From Rhodocyclaceae bacterium (lineage in GTDB: Bacteria > Pseudomonadota > Gammaproteobacteria > Burkholderiales > Rhodocyclaceae), in assembly GCA_020445785.1 (NCBI GenBank), contig JAGRFZ010000096.1:1-38421 (forward strand): DNA of 38,421 nt. The letters run 5' to 3'. Both the position numbers and the translations under genes were made by a program. Under the pieces are notes generated by a model. The model did no database searches, was not told the origin of the DNA, and saw only the letters and a list, made by a program, of their open reading frames with translations. Shown one piece after another: positions 9,867 through 22,150 of this stretch. Position 1 is the first letter of the stretch, and each line of letters opens with the position of its first letter.

Positions 9867-10727
9867 ATGAATGCCGTCTGTCACCTCGATGGCCGTTTTC
9901 TGCCCCTGTCCGAGGCACGGATTTCGCCGATGGACCGGGGCTTTCTGTTCGCCGACGGCGGCTACGAGGTGATCCCGGTCTACTCGCGTCAACCCTTCCG
10001 GCTCGATCAGCACCTGGCGCGGCTCGGCAACACCCTGGCCGGGCTCGAAATTGCCGACCCCCACCCGCCGGCGCGCTGGCGCGAGCTGGTACACGAGGTG
10101 ATCGCGCGCAACGAGTGGGACGACCAATCGGTCTATGTGCAGGTCACCCGCGGCCGCGAGGCGCGCCGCAACCACGGCTTTTCGCCGGATCTCGCCGCCA
10201 CCGTCTTCCTCATGAGCGAGGCCTTGGTGACGGTGCCGGAGGAACAGCGCGAGGCGGGCGTCGGCGCCATCACCGCGGCCGATTTTCGCTGGCTACGCTG
10301 CGATCTCAAGACCATCGCGCTGCTCGCCAACTGCCTGCTGCGCAACCACGCCCTCAAGGCGGGCTGTGCCGAGGCCGTCCTGCTGCGCGATGGTTTCCTG
10401 ACCGAGGGTTCCGCCTCGAACATCTTCATCGTGCGCGACGGCGTCATGCTGGCGCCGCCGAAGAGCCACCTGATGCTGCCCGGCATCACCTACGATGTGG
10501 TGCTGGAACTGGCCGCCGCCAACGGCCAGCCCCACGAGGTGCGGGAAATCCGCGAGCAGGAATTGCGCTCTGCGGACGAAATCTGGCTGACTTCGTCCAC
10601 CAAGGAGGTGCTGCCGATCACGCGCCTCGACGACCATCCGGTCGGCGACGGCCGCCCGGGTCCGGTGGCGCGGAAGATGACCGCTTGGTACCAGGAGTTC
10701 AAGGCGAGGGTAATGCGTCGTGGTTGA
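9867..10727 (+). CDS. dat: D-amino acid transaminase (D-alanine aminotransferase)
   Basis: 286 residues from ATG 9867, 7 bases after the carboxypeptidase stop. Fold-type IV PLP-dependent aminotransferase that interconverts D-alanine/2-oxoglutarate and D-glutamate/pyruvate. Visible family signatures: FLPLSEARISPMDRGFLFADG near the N-terminus, the PLP lysine in RCDLKTIALLANCLL (about residue 148), and EAVLLRDGFLTEGSASNIF. A link to peptidoglycan precursor metabolism fits its place after a D,D-carboxypeptidase, which releases D-Ala. A branched-chain aminotransferase is less likely because of length and context. The 3' end overlaps ybeD by 8 bases. Confidence 0.92.
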   Translation: MNAVCHLDGRFLPLSEARISPMDRGFLFADGGYEVIPVYSRQPFRLDQHLARLGNTLAGLEIADPHPPARWRELVHEVIARNEWDDQSVYVQVTRGREARRNHGFSPDLAATVFLMSEALVTVPEEQREAGVGAITAADFRWLRCDLKTIALLANCLLRNHALKAGCAEAVLLRDGFLTEGSASNIFIVRDGVMLAPPKSHLMLPGITYDVVLELAAANGQPHEVREIREQELRSADEIWLTSSTKEVLPITRLDDHPVGDGRPGPVARKMTAWYQEFKARVMRRG

Positions 10728-10992
10728 CCGAAATTCCGAATCGCTGATCGCGTTTCCGAGCGACTTTCCGATCAAGGTCATGGGCGTGCGCAGCGACGAC
10801 TTCGCCCAGATCGTGCTCGAGGTGGTCCTGCGCCATGACCCCGCCTTCGATGGCGGCTCGATGGAGATGCGGCCGTCGCGCAAGGGCAACTACCTGTCGT
10901 TGACCTGTACCGTGCGCGCGACTTCGCAGGCCCAGCTCGATCGTCTGTACCGCGAGCTGTCGGCCCATCCGCTGGTGAAGGTGGTGTTGTGA
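10720..10992 (+). CDS. ybeD: YbeD / DUF493 family protein
   Basis: 90 residues from a GTG at 10720 that overlaps the end of dat. The small alpha-beta DUF493 fold is recognised from [11 protein letters not shown] near the N-terminus, [12 protein letters not shown] in the middle, and the C-terminal [12 protein letters not shown]. Family members are structurally like ACT/regulatory domains and sit almost invariably before lipB, suggesting a regulatory role in lipoate metabolism, but the molecular function is not established. It ends in a GTGA overlap with lipB. Confidence 0.93.
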   Translation: MVDRNSESLIAFPSDFPIKVMGVRSDDFAQIVLEVVLRHDPAFDGGSMEMRPSRKGNYLSLTCTVRATSQAQLDRLYRELSAHPLVKVVL

Positions 10993-11630
10993 GCGGACGC
11001 GAGGCGCCACCGATCGTCGTTCGCCGCCTCGGGCGGGTCGACTACGAGCCGACCTGGCAGGCAATGCGCGACTTCACGGCGAGGCGGGACGAATCCTCGC
11101 CGGACGAACTGTGGCTGCTGGAGCATCCGCCGACCTACACGCTCGGCCAGGCCGGCAAACCCGAGCACTTGTTGCGCGCCACCGAGATTCCGCTGGTCAA
11201 GATCGACCGCGGCGGCCAGATCACCTATCACGGGCCGGGGCAGGTGGTGGCCTACCTGCTGCTCGACCTGCGCAGACGAAACCTCAAGGTGCGCGAAATG
11301 GTCCAGCGCATCGAGCAGGCCCTGATCGACTGTCTCGCCGACTATCGGCTGGCGGCGCTGCGCAAGAGCGGTGCTCCCGGCGTCTACATCGGCGAGGACA
11401 AGATCGCCGCGCTCGGTCTGCGGGTGCGAAACGGTTGCTCCTACCACGGACTTGCCCTCAACGTCGATATGGATCTTGCCCCATTTACGTGGATCAATCC
11501 CTGCGGCTATAGTGGCCTGAAGACCATACGACTCAAGGATTTCGGTGTCGGCGACGGGGTCGATGCGGTGGCCGAGCGACTGCTCGCGCACCTGCTGCGG
11601 CAATTCCCGTCCACGCCCATCGCGGGCTGA
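10989..11630 (+). CDS. lipB: Octanoyl-[ACP]:protein N-octanoyltransferase (LipB)
   Basis: 213 residues from GTG 10989, coupled to ybeD by a GTGA overlap. LipB moves the octanoyl group from acyl carrier protein to lipoyl domains of 2-oxoacid dehydrogenases and GcvH. The signature [12 protein letters not shown] (74-85) is complete, and the catalytic pair Lys138 (in [11 protein letters not shown]) and Cys172 (in NPCGYSGL) is present. Length is normal for the family. Confidence 0.97.
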   Translation: MSGREAPPIVVRRLGRVDYEPTWQAMRDFTARRDESSPDELWLLEHPPTYTLGQAGKPEHLLRATEIPLVKIDRGGQITYHGPGQVVAYLLLDLRRRNLKVREMVQRIEQALIDCLADYRLAALRKSGAPGVYIGEDKIAALGLRVRNGCSYHGLALNVDMDLAPFTWINPCGYSGLKTIRLKDFGVGDGVDAVAERLLAHLLRQFPSTPIAG

Positions 11631-11662
11631 GGCGACACCGGCTTCGCCCACGGAGACCAGCC

Positions 11663-12610
11663 ATGGAAGGCAGCCCCCGCAAGCAGCGCGGCGCGGAAAA
11701 GACCGCGCGCATTCCGATCAAGATCGTCCCGGCCGAGCGCCTGAAGAAGCCCGAGTGGATTCGCATCAAGCTCGGCGCCGGCGAGGAGGTCGAGCGATTC
11801 AACGAGATCAAGGCCACCTTGCGCGACCACAAGCTGCATACGGTCTGCGAGGAAGCCTCGTGCCCGAACATCCACGAATGCTTCGGCAAGGGCACGGCGA
11901 CCTTCATGATCATGGGCGACATCTGCACCCGGCGTTGCCCGTTCTGCGATGTCGGCCACGGCCGTCCGGAGCCGCTCAACGGCAACGAGCCGGCCGAACT
12001 GGCGCGTACCATCGCCGCGATGCGCCTCAACTACGTGGTCATCACCTCGGTGGATCGCGACGACCTGCGCGACGGCGGCGCCCAGCATTTCGTCGATTGC
12101 ATCCGCGAGACCCGCCAGGCGTCGCCGGACACGCGGATCGAGGTGCTGGTGCCCGATTTCCGCGGCCGCATGGAGGTCGCCCTCGAAATCTTCGACCAGG
12201 CGCCGCCGGACGTCATGAACCACAATCTCGAGACCGTGCCGCGGCTCTACCGCCAAGCCCGTCCGGGTTCCGACTACCAGTACTCGCTCGACCTGCTCAA
12301 GCAGTTCAAGGCGCGCCACCCGGAGGTTCCGACCAAGTCGGGCCTGATGGTCGGCCTCGGCGAGGACGACGACGAAATCCTCGCGGTGCTGCGCGACCTG
12401 CGCGCGCACGACGTCGAAATGCTGACCATCGGCCAATACCTGCAGCCCTCCGGCGGCCACCTGCCGGTACTGCGCTACGTGCATCCGGACACCTTCAAGA
12501 TGTTCGAGACCGAAGCCTTGAAGATGGGCTTCAAGAACGCCGCCTGCGGTCCCATGGTGCGTTCCAGCTACTGGGCCGACATGCAGGCCCACGGCGCCGG
12601 CGTGGTCTGA
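11663..12610 (+). CDS. lipA: Lipoyl synthase (LipA), radical SAM
   Basis: 315 residues, with GGAGA upstream of the ATG. LipA inserts two sulfur atoms into protein-bound octanoyl groups. The auxiliary cluster ligands are C62, C67 and C73 (the CX4CX5C motif), the radical-SAM cluster ligands are C88, C92 and C95 (CTRRCPFC), and the C-terminal RSSY motif, whose serine ligates the auxiliary cluster, is visible before WADMQ. Last gene of the operon, 32 bases after lipB. Confidence 0.98.
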   Translation: MEGSPRKQRGAEKTARIPIKIVPAERLKKPEWIRIKLGAGEEVERFNEIKATLRDHKLHTVCEEASCPNIHECFGKGTATFMIMGDICTRRCPFCDVGHGRPEPLNGNEPAELARTIAAMRLNYVVITSVDRDDLRDGGAQHFVDCIRETRQASPDTRIEVLVPDFRGRMEVALEIFDQAPPDVMNHNLETVPRLYRQARPGSDYQYSLDLLKQFKARHPEVPTKSGLMVGLGEDDDEILAVLRDLRAHDVEMLTIGQYLQPSGGHLPVLRYVHPDTFKMFETEALKMGFKNAACGPMVRSSYWADMQAHGAGVV

Positions 12611-13000
12611 GGCCGCAAGCGCGCGGTGTCGGTTTGGGGCGACGACGCGACGCTGGCCGCAGTCGTCGCCGACCCCTTCGTGCGGCCCCTGCGCCTGTGG
12701 TGCCGCCCCGGGGCCGCGCGGGGCGCGGTCGCGCCGGCCGCCCAGGCCTGAGCGCACCGACCGAAACCTGATTGGCCCGAGCCCCGGGCCTCGTCCGAAA
12801 TGCTGTCACGCCCGGCCAAGCCCTGCGGATTGCCGGTGGCACGGCTGCGCCTGCACGGACCGCCCGGCGGGTGCCGCCGGGCAGCGCATATTCCTTGTGA
12901 TTAGCGCGTAGGACTAAGGTTATGCTGCTGTCAGTCGATATCAAACCCCGTTGAAGAACAATGCGAAGGGCGGGCGGTCGGCCCGAACCCCGGAGGCATG
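12611..13000. other. 390-base intergenic region before the TonB receptor
   Basis: No convincing gene on either strand; the open frames here are extensions of out-of-frame GC-rich reading. It holds a perfect 9-base hairpin (GCCCGGCGG 12862-12870, CCGCCGGGC 12874-12882, loop GTG), not followed by a T run. After it comes an AT-richer stretch (12888-12960) that is the likely promoter region of the TonB-receptor operon, with TTGTGA (12895-12900) and TATGCT (12921-12926), though their 20-base spacing is not canonical. The motif GTAGGACTAAGG (12908-12919) is unusual for its surroundings and could be an activator site. No cobalamin, FMN or TPP riboswitch consensus was recognised. Confidence 0.5.
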
Positions 13001-15139
13001 ATGACATCACAACCCATGGCCGTGGCGCGTCGCGCGCTGATCCTCACGCTCGTCCTGTGGCACGGTGCGGCGGCGACAGCCGGCGAAATTTCTGCCGAGG
13101 ACGGCGAGGCGCTGCGCAATCTCCTGGAGATCCTCGAGGAACAGACCGAGATCGCGACCAAGACCCGGCTCAACGCCGACTACGTGCCCGGCCTGGTGAC
13201 CGTGCTGCACGGCGACGAAATGGCGGCTCTCGGGGCGCACACGGTCTGGGACGCGTTGCGGCTGGTGCCCGGCGTCGAGCCGTCCACCGACCAGATCGGC
13301 GGGCGCCAGACCCTGGTGCGGGGCGTCGGCGGCAGCTTCGCATCCGGCAACATGAAGATCCTGCTCAACGGACGGGCGATGAATTCGGCCTTGTCGGCCA
13401 ACGCCAATCCGGTGTTGAACCTGCCGATCGAGCAGGTGGATTCGATCGAGGTCGTGCGCGGTCCGGGCTCGGCGGTGCACGGAGAATTCGCCTATGCCGG
13501 CGTGCTCAACGTGATCACGCGCAAGAAGGGGCGCGCCGCATTCGTCCGGGCCACGGAGTACGACCGCTATGCGGCCGGCGGCTATGCCAACTGGAATCCG
13601 GCCCCCGGGGTCGACGCCAGCGTCAGTCTCGGCGGCTGGCATGCCGCGGGCGTCGGTCGTGGCTCCGGGCGCGACGCCCTGTACGGTGGCAACAACGCAC
13701 CCCAGAGCGTGCTCTCCAACGCGCCGGGACCGGTGGACGACGAAATGGAGCAGCGATCGTTCCTGTTCGACGTCTCCGGCGAGTCGCTCTCCCTGTCGTT
13801 CGCCTACGTCGAAGACGGCAACGGCGACCACTTCGGCACCATCAACGTGCTCGACAGCGCCGAGGCGCGTGGCGTGGACTACCGCAACCGCTACCTGATG
13901 CTGAATGGCTCCGGCGAGCGGATGCTGGCGCAGGACCTCAGCGCCACCGCCACGCTCGGTTGGCAGTACTACGAAAACCATTTCGACATCCGCCTGCTGC
14001 CGGACGGCTTCACGTGGCTGAATGCCGCATTTCAGCCGACCGTGCTGCCGAATGGCTACGTCTCGGAAGGGTATTACGAGGAACAGCGGTTTTCCGCCGA
14101 ACTGGATTTCCGCTGGGAAGGGTGGGAAGGCCATCGCTGGCTGGCCGGGTTTGCGGTCGGCAAGATCCTGGTGGGGGACTCCTGGCAGCGCAACAACGTC
14201 CACCCCCAGACCCTCGAGCCGGTCGAGCCGCCGATCCGGCTCGGCCTCGAGGACGGCGTGCCATGGGTGTCGGAAGCCCGCTCGCGGCGCATTGCCAGCG
14301 TCACGCTGCAGGACGAATACCGGCTCGGCGAGGACGTGACGGTGACGGCGGGGCTGCGCTACGACGACTACAGTGATTTCGGCGCCAACACCTCGCCCCG
14401 GCTCGCCGCGGTCTGGCGGGTCGACCGGCGCCACGTGTTCAAGGCCCAGTATGCGGAGGCCTTTCGGCCGCCGACCTTTTACGAATCGGCCTTCTCGTCG
14501 GACGAGGCGCCGAGTCCGATGCGCATCGCCAAGCTCGAACCCGAAACCATCCGCAGCCAGGAACTGGCCTACATCTACAAGTCACCGACCACGGAATTCC
14601 GGGTGACCGGATTCCGCTCCCACCTCGCGGATCTGATCGTCGATACCGGCATTCTCGGCTTCGTCAACGCGCCGGGCGTCGATCTCACCGGCGTGGAGCT
14701 GGAGCTCGGCCGGCGCATCGGTCCGACCTTTCGGATCGATGCCAACCTGACCGTGGTGGACACCGAGCGCGGCGACACCGGTGCGAGTGTCGCCGGCGCG
14801 GCGGAGCGTCTTGCCAATGTCGTGCTGCGCTACGCGCCGCGTGCGAGCCGCAATTACGCCCTGTGGCTCCGGCATGTCTCCGAACGCGCCCGCGAGCCGG
14901 GCGATTCGCGCCCTCCCCTCGGCGGCTACGAAACCGTGGACCTGACCGCGTCGCTGGCGGACTGGCCGGCACGCGGGCTGAGCCTGCGCCTCGGGGTGAG
15001 CAATCTGTTCGACCGGGACGTACGCTATCCCGCATTCACGACCCTGGATGTGCTCGGACAGCCGATCCCGTCCTACGCCGACGATTACCCGCAACCCGGT
15101 CGCAGCGCCTGGCTCCAGTTCCAGGTGGAATTTCGATAA
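13001..15139 (+). CDS. TonB-dependent outer-membrane receptor
   Basis: About 712 residues. Two adjacent ATGs (12998 and 13001) follow GGAGG (12992-12996); the second has the better spacing. A signal peptide is seen (RRALILTLVLWHGAAATAGE). The mature N-terminus has an acidic segment LLEILEEQTEIATKTRLNAD that could hold the TonB box. The plug domain (about 55-165) includes DALRLVPGV, VRGVGG and VVRGPGSAVHG-FAYAGVLNVITRK. The remainder is a 22-strand barrel with alternating polar and hydrophobic strands, ending in WLQFQVEFR. A substrate cannot be read from sequence. Because it heads an operon with signalling proteins and a carotenoid-hydratase-like fusion, it may take up a hydrophobic ligand or act as a sensor. 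It is not a clear match to siderophore or B12 receptors. Confidence 0.9.
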   Translation: MTSQPMAVARRALILTLVLWHGAAATAGEISAEDGEALRNLLEILEEQTEIATKTRLNADYVPGLVTVLHGDEMAALGAHTVWDALRLVPGVEPSTDQIGGRQTLVRGVGGSFASGNMKILLNGRAMNSALSANANPVLNLPIEQVDSIEVVRGPGSAVHGEFAYAGVLNVITRKKGRAAFVRATEYDRYAAGGYANWNPAPGVDASVSLGGWHAAGVGRGSGRDALYGGNNAPQSVLSNAPGPVDDEMEQRSFLFDVSGESLSLSFAYVEDGNGDHFGTINVLDSAEARGVDYRNRYLMLNGSGERMLAQDLSATATLGWQYYENHFDIRLLPDGFTWLNAAFQPTVLPNGYVSEGYYEEQRFSAELDFRWEGWEGHRWLAGFAVGKILVGDSWQRNNVHPQTLEPVEPPIRLGLEDGVPWVSEARSRRIASVTLQDEYRLGEDVTVTAGLRYDDYSDFGANTSPRLAAVWRVDRRHVFKAQYAEAFRPPTFYESAFSSDEAPSPMRIAKLEPETIRSQELAYIYKSPTTEFRVTGFRSHLADLIVDTGILGFVNAPGVDLTGVELELGRRIGPTFRIDANLTVVDTERGDTGASVAGAAERLANVVLRYAPRASRNYALWLRHVSERAREPGDSRPPLGGYETVDLTASLADWPARGLSLRLGVSNLFDRDVRYPAFTTLDVLGQPIPSYADDYPQPGRSAWLQFQVEFR

Positions 15140-15178
15140 CGACGGCTGCGACCGTCACCTCGACCCCCACGTCCCACC

Positions 15179-17122
15179 ATGGCCAACCTGACACCTTCCG
15201 ACAGTTTCGCTGCCCTCCAGCTTGCCAACTACCTATTGACCGCCGGCCTGCTGGTGGTTGCCTGGCGCCACGACCGACGTCTGTTCTGGGTCATGCCGGC
15301 TGCCATCGCGTACGGCTTCCTGGTCGAGTATTCGCAAGTCTCCAAGGCGGTGCCGCCCTACCATTACACCGAGGCCCTGGTCGCCCTGCCGGGCCCGGTT
15401 CCGCTCGGCGTGGTGCTGAGCTGGGGCACCATCCTGTATGCGGTGCTGGCGACGGTACGGGCGCTGGCGGTGCCCGGCTGGCTGGCGCCGGTGGTGGCTG
15501 GCCTGCTCGCCACCACCATCGATTTCGTGTCCGACCCGGCCTTCGTCTCGCTCGGGTTCTGGGTGTGGGACATCCCGGGGCAGTGGTTCGGCATTCCCTG
15601 GACCAATTACGTCGGCTGGTTCGTCATCGTCGCCAGCTTCACCGCGTGGCTCGGCGTGCTGCGACACCACGGACCGCAGAAGCCCTGGTTCGAAATGCTC
15701 GCGCCCTGGCTGGCAGTGCCGTTGGCCTTCGGCTGCTTCGTCGCCATCATGCTCGGCTATCTGTGGCTGGAATCCCGGGCCGTGCTCGACCCCTCGTCGC
15801 TGGTCGCATTGCTGTTCGCGCTGGCCGCGCTGCCGGTGCTGGCCAGGCTGCGCCGCTTCTCCGGCGGGCAACCCTTGTCGCTCGCGGTGCTGGCGGCACC
15901 GTTGTTCCTGTACGGCACTTCGCTGCTGATCCTGTTCGCCGGCGGACTCCATCGCCGGGAAACCGAACTGGCGATCGTGATGCCCGGCTTCACCCTGCTC
16001 GGTCTCGCCGGCTTCCTGTGGCCGTACCGATTCGGCGAGGGGTTGCGGCGCATCGGCGATGCCGTCGCTTCGGGCATCCAACTCTCGCGGCGGGCGCTGG
16101 CCGCGCTGTTGCTGGTGGCGGCCGCGAGCGGCGCGGCGCTGGTTGCGCTGACTCCCGACAAGGGCCTGATCGGCCCGGTCGAGCTTCCCTCGGACGACGC
16201 TTTCCTGCCGAGCCAGGACGTGCAATGGTGGTACTGGACGGGCCACCTCGAATCGGAGGAAGGGCGCCGCTTCGGCTTCGAGGTCGTGTTCTTCACCTTC
16301 GACAGCTTCGCCTTCATGCGCGATCAGTTGGTGCAGGTGGCGATCACCGACGTCGAGGACGACAGCTTCCACTTCGCCGAGCATCTCGAGTTTCACTTGC
16401 CGGCGCGCGCCGACGGTCGTTTCGATCTGCGGGTCGGCCCCGGCGACATCGTCCGGGCGGTCGGCGACGATCGGCTCGACCGCCTGCACAGCGAAGTGGA
16501 CGGCTACGTGCTGGATCTCGAGCTCGAGGCCTCCAAGCCCCCGGCCCTGCATTACGGCGGGGATGCCCACCCGTATCGTTTCGGTGGTTACACCTATTAC
16601 TACTCACGGGTTAGCATGAAGACCCGTGGCACCCTGAGCGTCGGCGGCAAGACCTACAAGGTATCGGGCAGCAGTTGGTTCGATCGCCAGTACGGCGAGC
16701 TCTACCAGGCCATCGTCAAGGGTTGGCAGTGGTTCGCGATCGAACTCGACGACGACCGCCAGATCATGCTCTACGACATCCTGGGCGCGGAGAACAAGGT
16801 CGAGCGCTCCGGGTCGATCACCGACGCCGCGGGCAACACGCGCCCGATCGTCGGGCACCAGTTCAAGGTCGAAGTCCTGGGGCGATGGCGCAGTCCGCAT
16901 ACCGGCTGCGTCTATCCGTCGGGGTGGCGGGTAGAAGTGGATGGTGAGACCTTCGAGGTCGAACCGATGGTCAAGGACCAGGAACTGCGGGCCAAGCACG
17001 GCTTCTGGCCGGGCCCGGAATATTGGGAAGGTGCGGCCACGGTCAGCGGAAGTTCCGCCGGCAGGGCCTACGTAGAACTGAATGGATTCTGCCGGGGCGC
17101 CGAGGGAACATTGGCTTTCTGA
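15179..17122 (+). CDS. CruF-like membrane domain fused to CrtC/AttH-like lipocalin domain
   Basis: 647 residues. The N-terminal half (about 1-310) is polytopic, and its first part matches the CruF/bisanhydrobacterioruberin hydratase family (Pfam Caroten_synth): FLVEYSQV with Glu50, YHYTEAL (61-67), then DFVSDPAFVSLGFWVWD and GIPWTNYVGWF (about 115-148). The C-terminal part (about 330-647) matches the CrtC/AttH-like double-lipocalin family: QWWYWTGHLES near residue 348, YYYSRVSMKTRG, SWFDRQYG (499-506) and GWQWFAIELDDDRQIMLYD. CruF and CrtC are unrelated families that both hydrate carotenoid C-1,2 double bonds, so the pairing is striking. No other carotenoid gene is nearby. Substrate, and whether either half is active, is unknown. 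No clear Shine-Dalgarno precedes the ATG; the gene follows the TonB receptor by 39 bases. Confidence 0.8.
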   Translation: MANLTPSDSFAALQLANYLLTAGLLVVAWRHDRRLFWVMPAAIAYGFLVEYSQVSKAVPPYHYTEALVALPGPVPLGVVLSWGTILYAVLATVRALAVPGWLAPVVAGLLATTIDFVSDPAFVSLGFWVWDIPGQWFGIPWTNYVGWFVIVASFTAWLGVLRHHGPQKPWFEMLAPWLAVPLAFGCFVAIMLGYLWLESRAVLDPSSLVALLFALAALPVLARLRRFSGGQPLSLAVLAAPLFLYGTSLLILFAGGLHRRETELAIVMPGFTLLGLAGFLWPYRFGEGLRRIGDAVASGIQLSRRALAALLLVAAASGAALVALTPDKGLIGPVELPSDDAFLPSQDVQWWYWTGHLESEEGRRFGFEVVFFTFDSFAFMRDQLVQVAITDVEDDSFHFAEHLEFHLPARADGRFDLRVGPGDIVRAVGDDRLDRLHSEVDGYVLDLELEASKPPALHYGGDAHPYRFGGYTYYYSRVSMKTRGTLSVGGKTYKVSGSSWFDRQYGELYQAIVKGWQWFAIELDDDRQIMLYDILGAENKVERSGSITDAAGNTRPIVGHQFKVEVLGRWRSPHTGCVYPSGWRVEVDGETFEVEPMVKDQELRAKHGFWPGPEYWEGAATVSGSSAGRAYVELNGFCRGAEGTLAF

Positions 17123-17174
17123 GGGTCGCCGAGCGGCGCCCGATGCGTCTCGCGGATCCGGATGGGGAGTTGGT

Positions 17175-17751
17175 TTGAAGCGGTCCAAGTGGCCCTGGCC
17201 GCGGCGCATCGCGTGGGCAATCGCAGCCGCCCTGAGCTTGCTGGCATCGTCTTGGCTCGGCGCGATCGCCGCCGACGAGCAGGACGCGCGCCGCCTAGCG
17301 GTCGGCATCAATCTCTTTCCGGCGGTGCTGGCCGCAGATCAGGACATCGCGGCCAAGCGCGACGGTTCCGGCCCCCTGCGCCTGTTGCTGGTCCACCGCG
17401 ACGAGGGGGCGCTGATCGAGGAGCTCGCGGCGACCCTGCGCGACAAGGGGGCGATCCGCGGCATTCCGCTGCACGTGGAGATCGTCGCGGTCGACAACCT
17501 CGCCGCGTTCGAAGGCGAACAGGCCGCCGGTGTCTTCCTCGCCCAGCGCCTGGGCGAGGACATTGCCGCGATCCTGAACTTCAGCCGACGCCATCAACTG
17601 CTCACGTTCTCGCCCTTCGAGGGCGACGTCGAGCGTGGCGTCGTTGCCGGCATGGCGGTCAGCGACCGCGTCATGCCCTACGTCAACGTCGAGGCCATCT
17701 CTGCCTCCGGGCTGCGAATCAAGCCCTTCTTCCTGAAGATCGCCGAGCGCT

Positions 17752-17765
<14 letters not shown>
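17175..17765 (+). CDS. YfiR-like (DUF4154) periplasmic protein
   Basis: 196 residues if it starts at the TTG at 17175, which has GGGGAG (17164-17169) 5 bases upstream; it is then a signal-peptide start (MKRSKWPWPRRIAWAIAAAL, cleavage near residue 33). An ATG at 17082 is in frame but lies inside the preceding gene, lacks a ribosome site, and would bury the signal peptide. The mature protein resembles YfiR, a periplasmic regulator of c-di-GMP signalling: an alpha/beta domain with a nucleotide-like switch segment and the C-terminal pattern around MPYVNVEAISASGLRIKPF. Its stop lies in the start of the hybrid kinase gene (14-base overlap), which suggests the two act together. Confidence 0.75.
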
Positions 17766-20515
<2,750 letters not shown>

Positions 20516-20526
<11 letters not shown>

Positions 20527-21442
20527 CAAGCCGCGGGTGCTGATCGTCGATGACGAGCGCTCGAACATCAACATTCTGGGCAACCTGCTCGAAGCCGACT
20601 GCGATGTGCTGGTCGCCACCGACGGCGCGTCGGCATTGCGCCGCGCGTCGGCCACCGAGCGGCCCGACCTCATCCTGCTCGACGTCATGATGCCCGACAT
20701 GGACGGCTACGAAGTGTGCCGGCGCTTGAAGGAGGACGACGCCACGCGCGACATCCCGGTGATCTTCATCACGGCGATGGGTGAGGAGGACAGCGAGGAG
20801 CAGGGCCTGTCGGTGGGCGCGGTCGACTACGTGACCAAGCCCTTCTCCTCGGCGATCCTGAAGATGCGGATTCGAACCCATGTCGAGCTCAAGCGCCTGC
20901 GCGACCATTGGCAGCGACTGTCCACGGTGGATGCGCTGACCCAGGTGGCCAACCGGCGGCGCTTCGACGAGACCCTGGATGCGGCCTGGCGACGGGCGGT
21001 GCGCGACCAACACCCGCTCGCCCTGATCATGGCCGATGTCGATCACTTCAAGGCCTTCAACGATCACCATGGGCACCCCGCGGGGGATGCCTGCCTGCGC
21101 CGCATTGCGTCGGCGATGGAGGGCGAGGTGCGCCGTGTCGGCGATCTCCTGGTGCGCTATGGGGGCGAAGAGTTCGCGTGCCTGATGCCTGGTGTCGATG
21201 TCGATGGCGCAGAGGCCGTGGCCCGCCGCATGTGCCTGGCGGTGCAGGCGCTCGCGATTGCCAACGAGCACCCGGCGGTGCTGGCGCCGGTCAGCATCAG
21301 CGTCGGTGTCGCGGCGGTGATCCCGAGTGGCGATCACGGGCCGCAGATTCTGGTGTCGGAGGCCGACCGGCAGCTCTACGATGCCAAGCGCAGCGGACGC
21401 AACCGCACCTGCGCGGCGGCCGCTGCCACGCGCCGCGCCTGA
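20516..21442 (+). CDS. Response regulator with diguanylate cyclase (REC-GGDEF) domain
   Basis: 308 residues. A receiver domain (about 6-125) with acidic pocket D12-D13, phospho-acceptor D56 (LILLDVMMP) and conserved K108 (TKPF) is followed by a GGDEF domain (about 135-302). The active site is GGEEF (216-220), a functional variant. An RxxD inhibitory site (R207-V-G-D210) sits five residues before it, so product feedback is expected. It should make c-di-GMP when phosphorylated. Translationally overlapped with the hybrid kinase, it is the likely output of that relay. The C-terminus ends in a short Ala-rich tail. Confidence 0.95.
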
Positions 21443-21457
21443 GCCGCGGCGCCACGG

Positions 21458-22009
21458 TCAGCCGCGCATCCTCGCCTCGGCGGCCTCCAGATCGCGCACG
21501 TAGAACAGGAAATCCATCTCCGGCGCTGGCGCGCCGAGGCGTGTGGCCACCGCGGAAATCTGGCCGCGGTGGTGCACGAAGTGGCCCATCAGGTGCACCA
21601 GTACGTCGCGCACGCTGCTGCGTGACAGCGCGCAGCCGAGGCGGTGGTAGCTGATCTCGCCGTCGATGAATTCCTCGCCGCGGTCGCCCAGCCAATGGCC
21701 GAGGGTGCGCAGCGACTGCTGGATTTCGGCCTTCAGTCGACTCCAGTCGTCCTGGCGGATGGTGTGGAAATCGGCGGTCGCGTCGCGTCCGGCGAGGCGC
21801 GCCGCCCACAGGTCGAGAACCACGTGCAGGTGGTCGACGGTATGGTGGATGCTCGGGAAGAACAGGCCCTCGGGGCGGGTCAGCGCGCTCGGCTCCAGAC
21901 CGCTGAGGCTTTCGAACAGGATTTGGTTGGCCCAGATCTGGTAGTCGATCTGAGTTTCGAAATGGGACTTCCAGTCCACGGCTTCGCTCCGTCCGGTCGA
22001 TGCGTTCAT
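21458..22009 (-). CDS. DinB-family (putative metal-dependent) protein
   Basis: 183 residues if it starts at MNASTGRSEAVDW. A GTG 10 codons later, with GGAG at good spacing, is an alternative start giving 173 residues. The fold is the DinB/YfiT four-helix bundle: DYQIWANQILFESL near the N-terminus, HTVDHLHVVLDLWAARLAG, and GHFVHHRGQISAVATRLG, so the three conserved metal-binding histidines are present. Family members bind divalent metal and often act in thiol transfer, but this one has no assigned reaction. It is convergent with the diguanylate cyclase, 15 bases apart. Confidence 0.88.
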   Translation of the reverse strand: MNASTGRSEAVDWKSHFETQIDYQIWANQILFESLSGLEPSALTRPEGLFFPSIHHTVDHLHVVLDLWAARLAGRDATADFHTIRQDDWSRLKAEIQQSLRTLGHWLGDRGEEFIDGEISYHRLGCALSRSSVRDVLVHLMGHFVHHRGQISAVATRLGAPAPEMDFLFYVRDLEAAEARMRG

Positions 22010-22150
22010 TCTATAACCAGTGCCGCAGGCTTGCGTGCCTCGGGGCGGCCCTGGCGCCAGCGACAATGCAACAGGGTGTGCCGGCCACGGACCGGTGGCC
22101 GCTGCGGTGATAGGCTGGCGGCATCGTCACAGCAAGCGGTGGAGGAAACC

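Noticed and set aside
12611-13000. Possible cobalamin or other riboswitch before the TonB receptor
   Set aside because: The conserved boxes of the cobalamin riboswitch were looked for and not found; only a simple hairpin is present.
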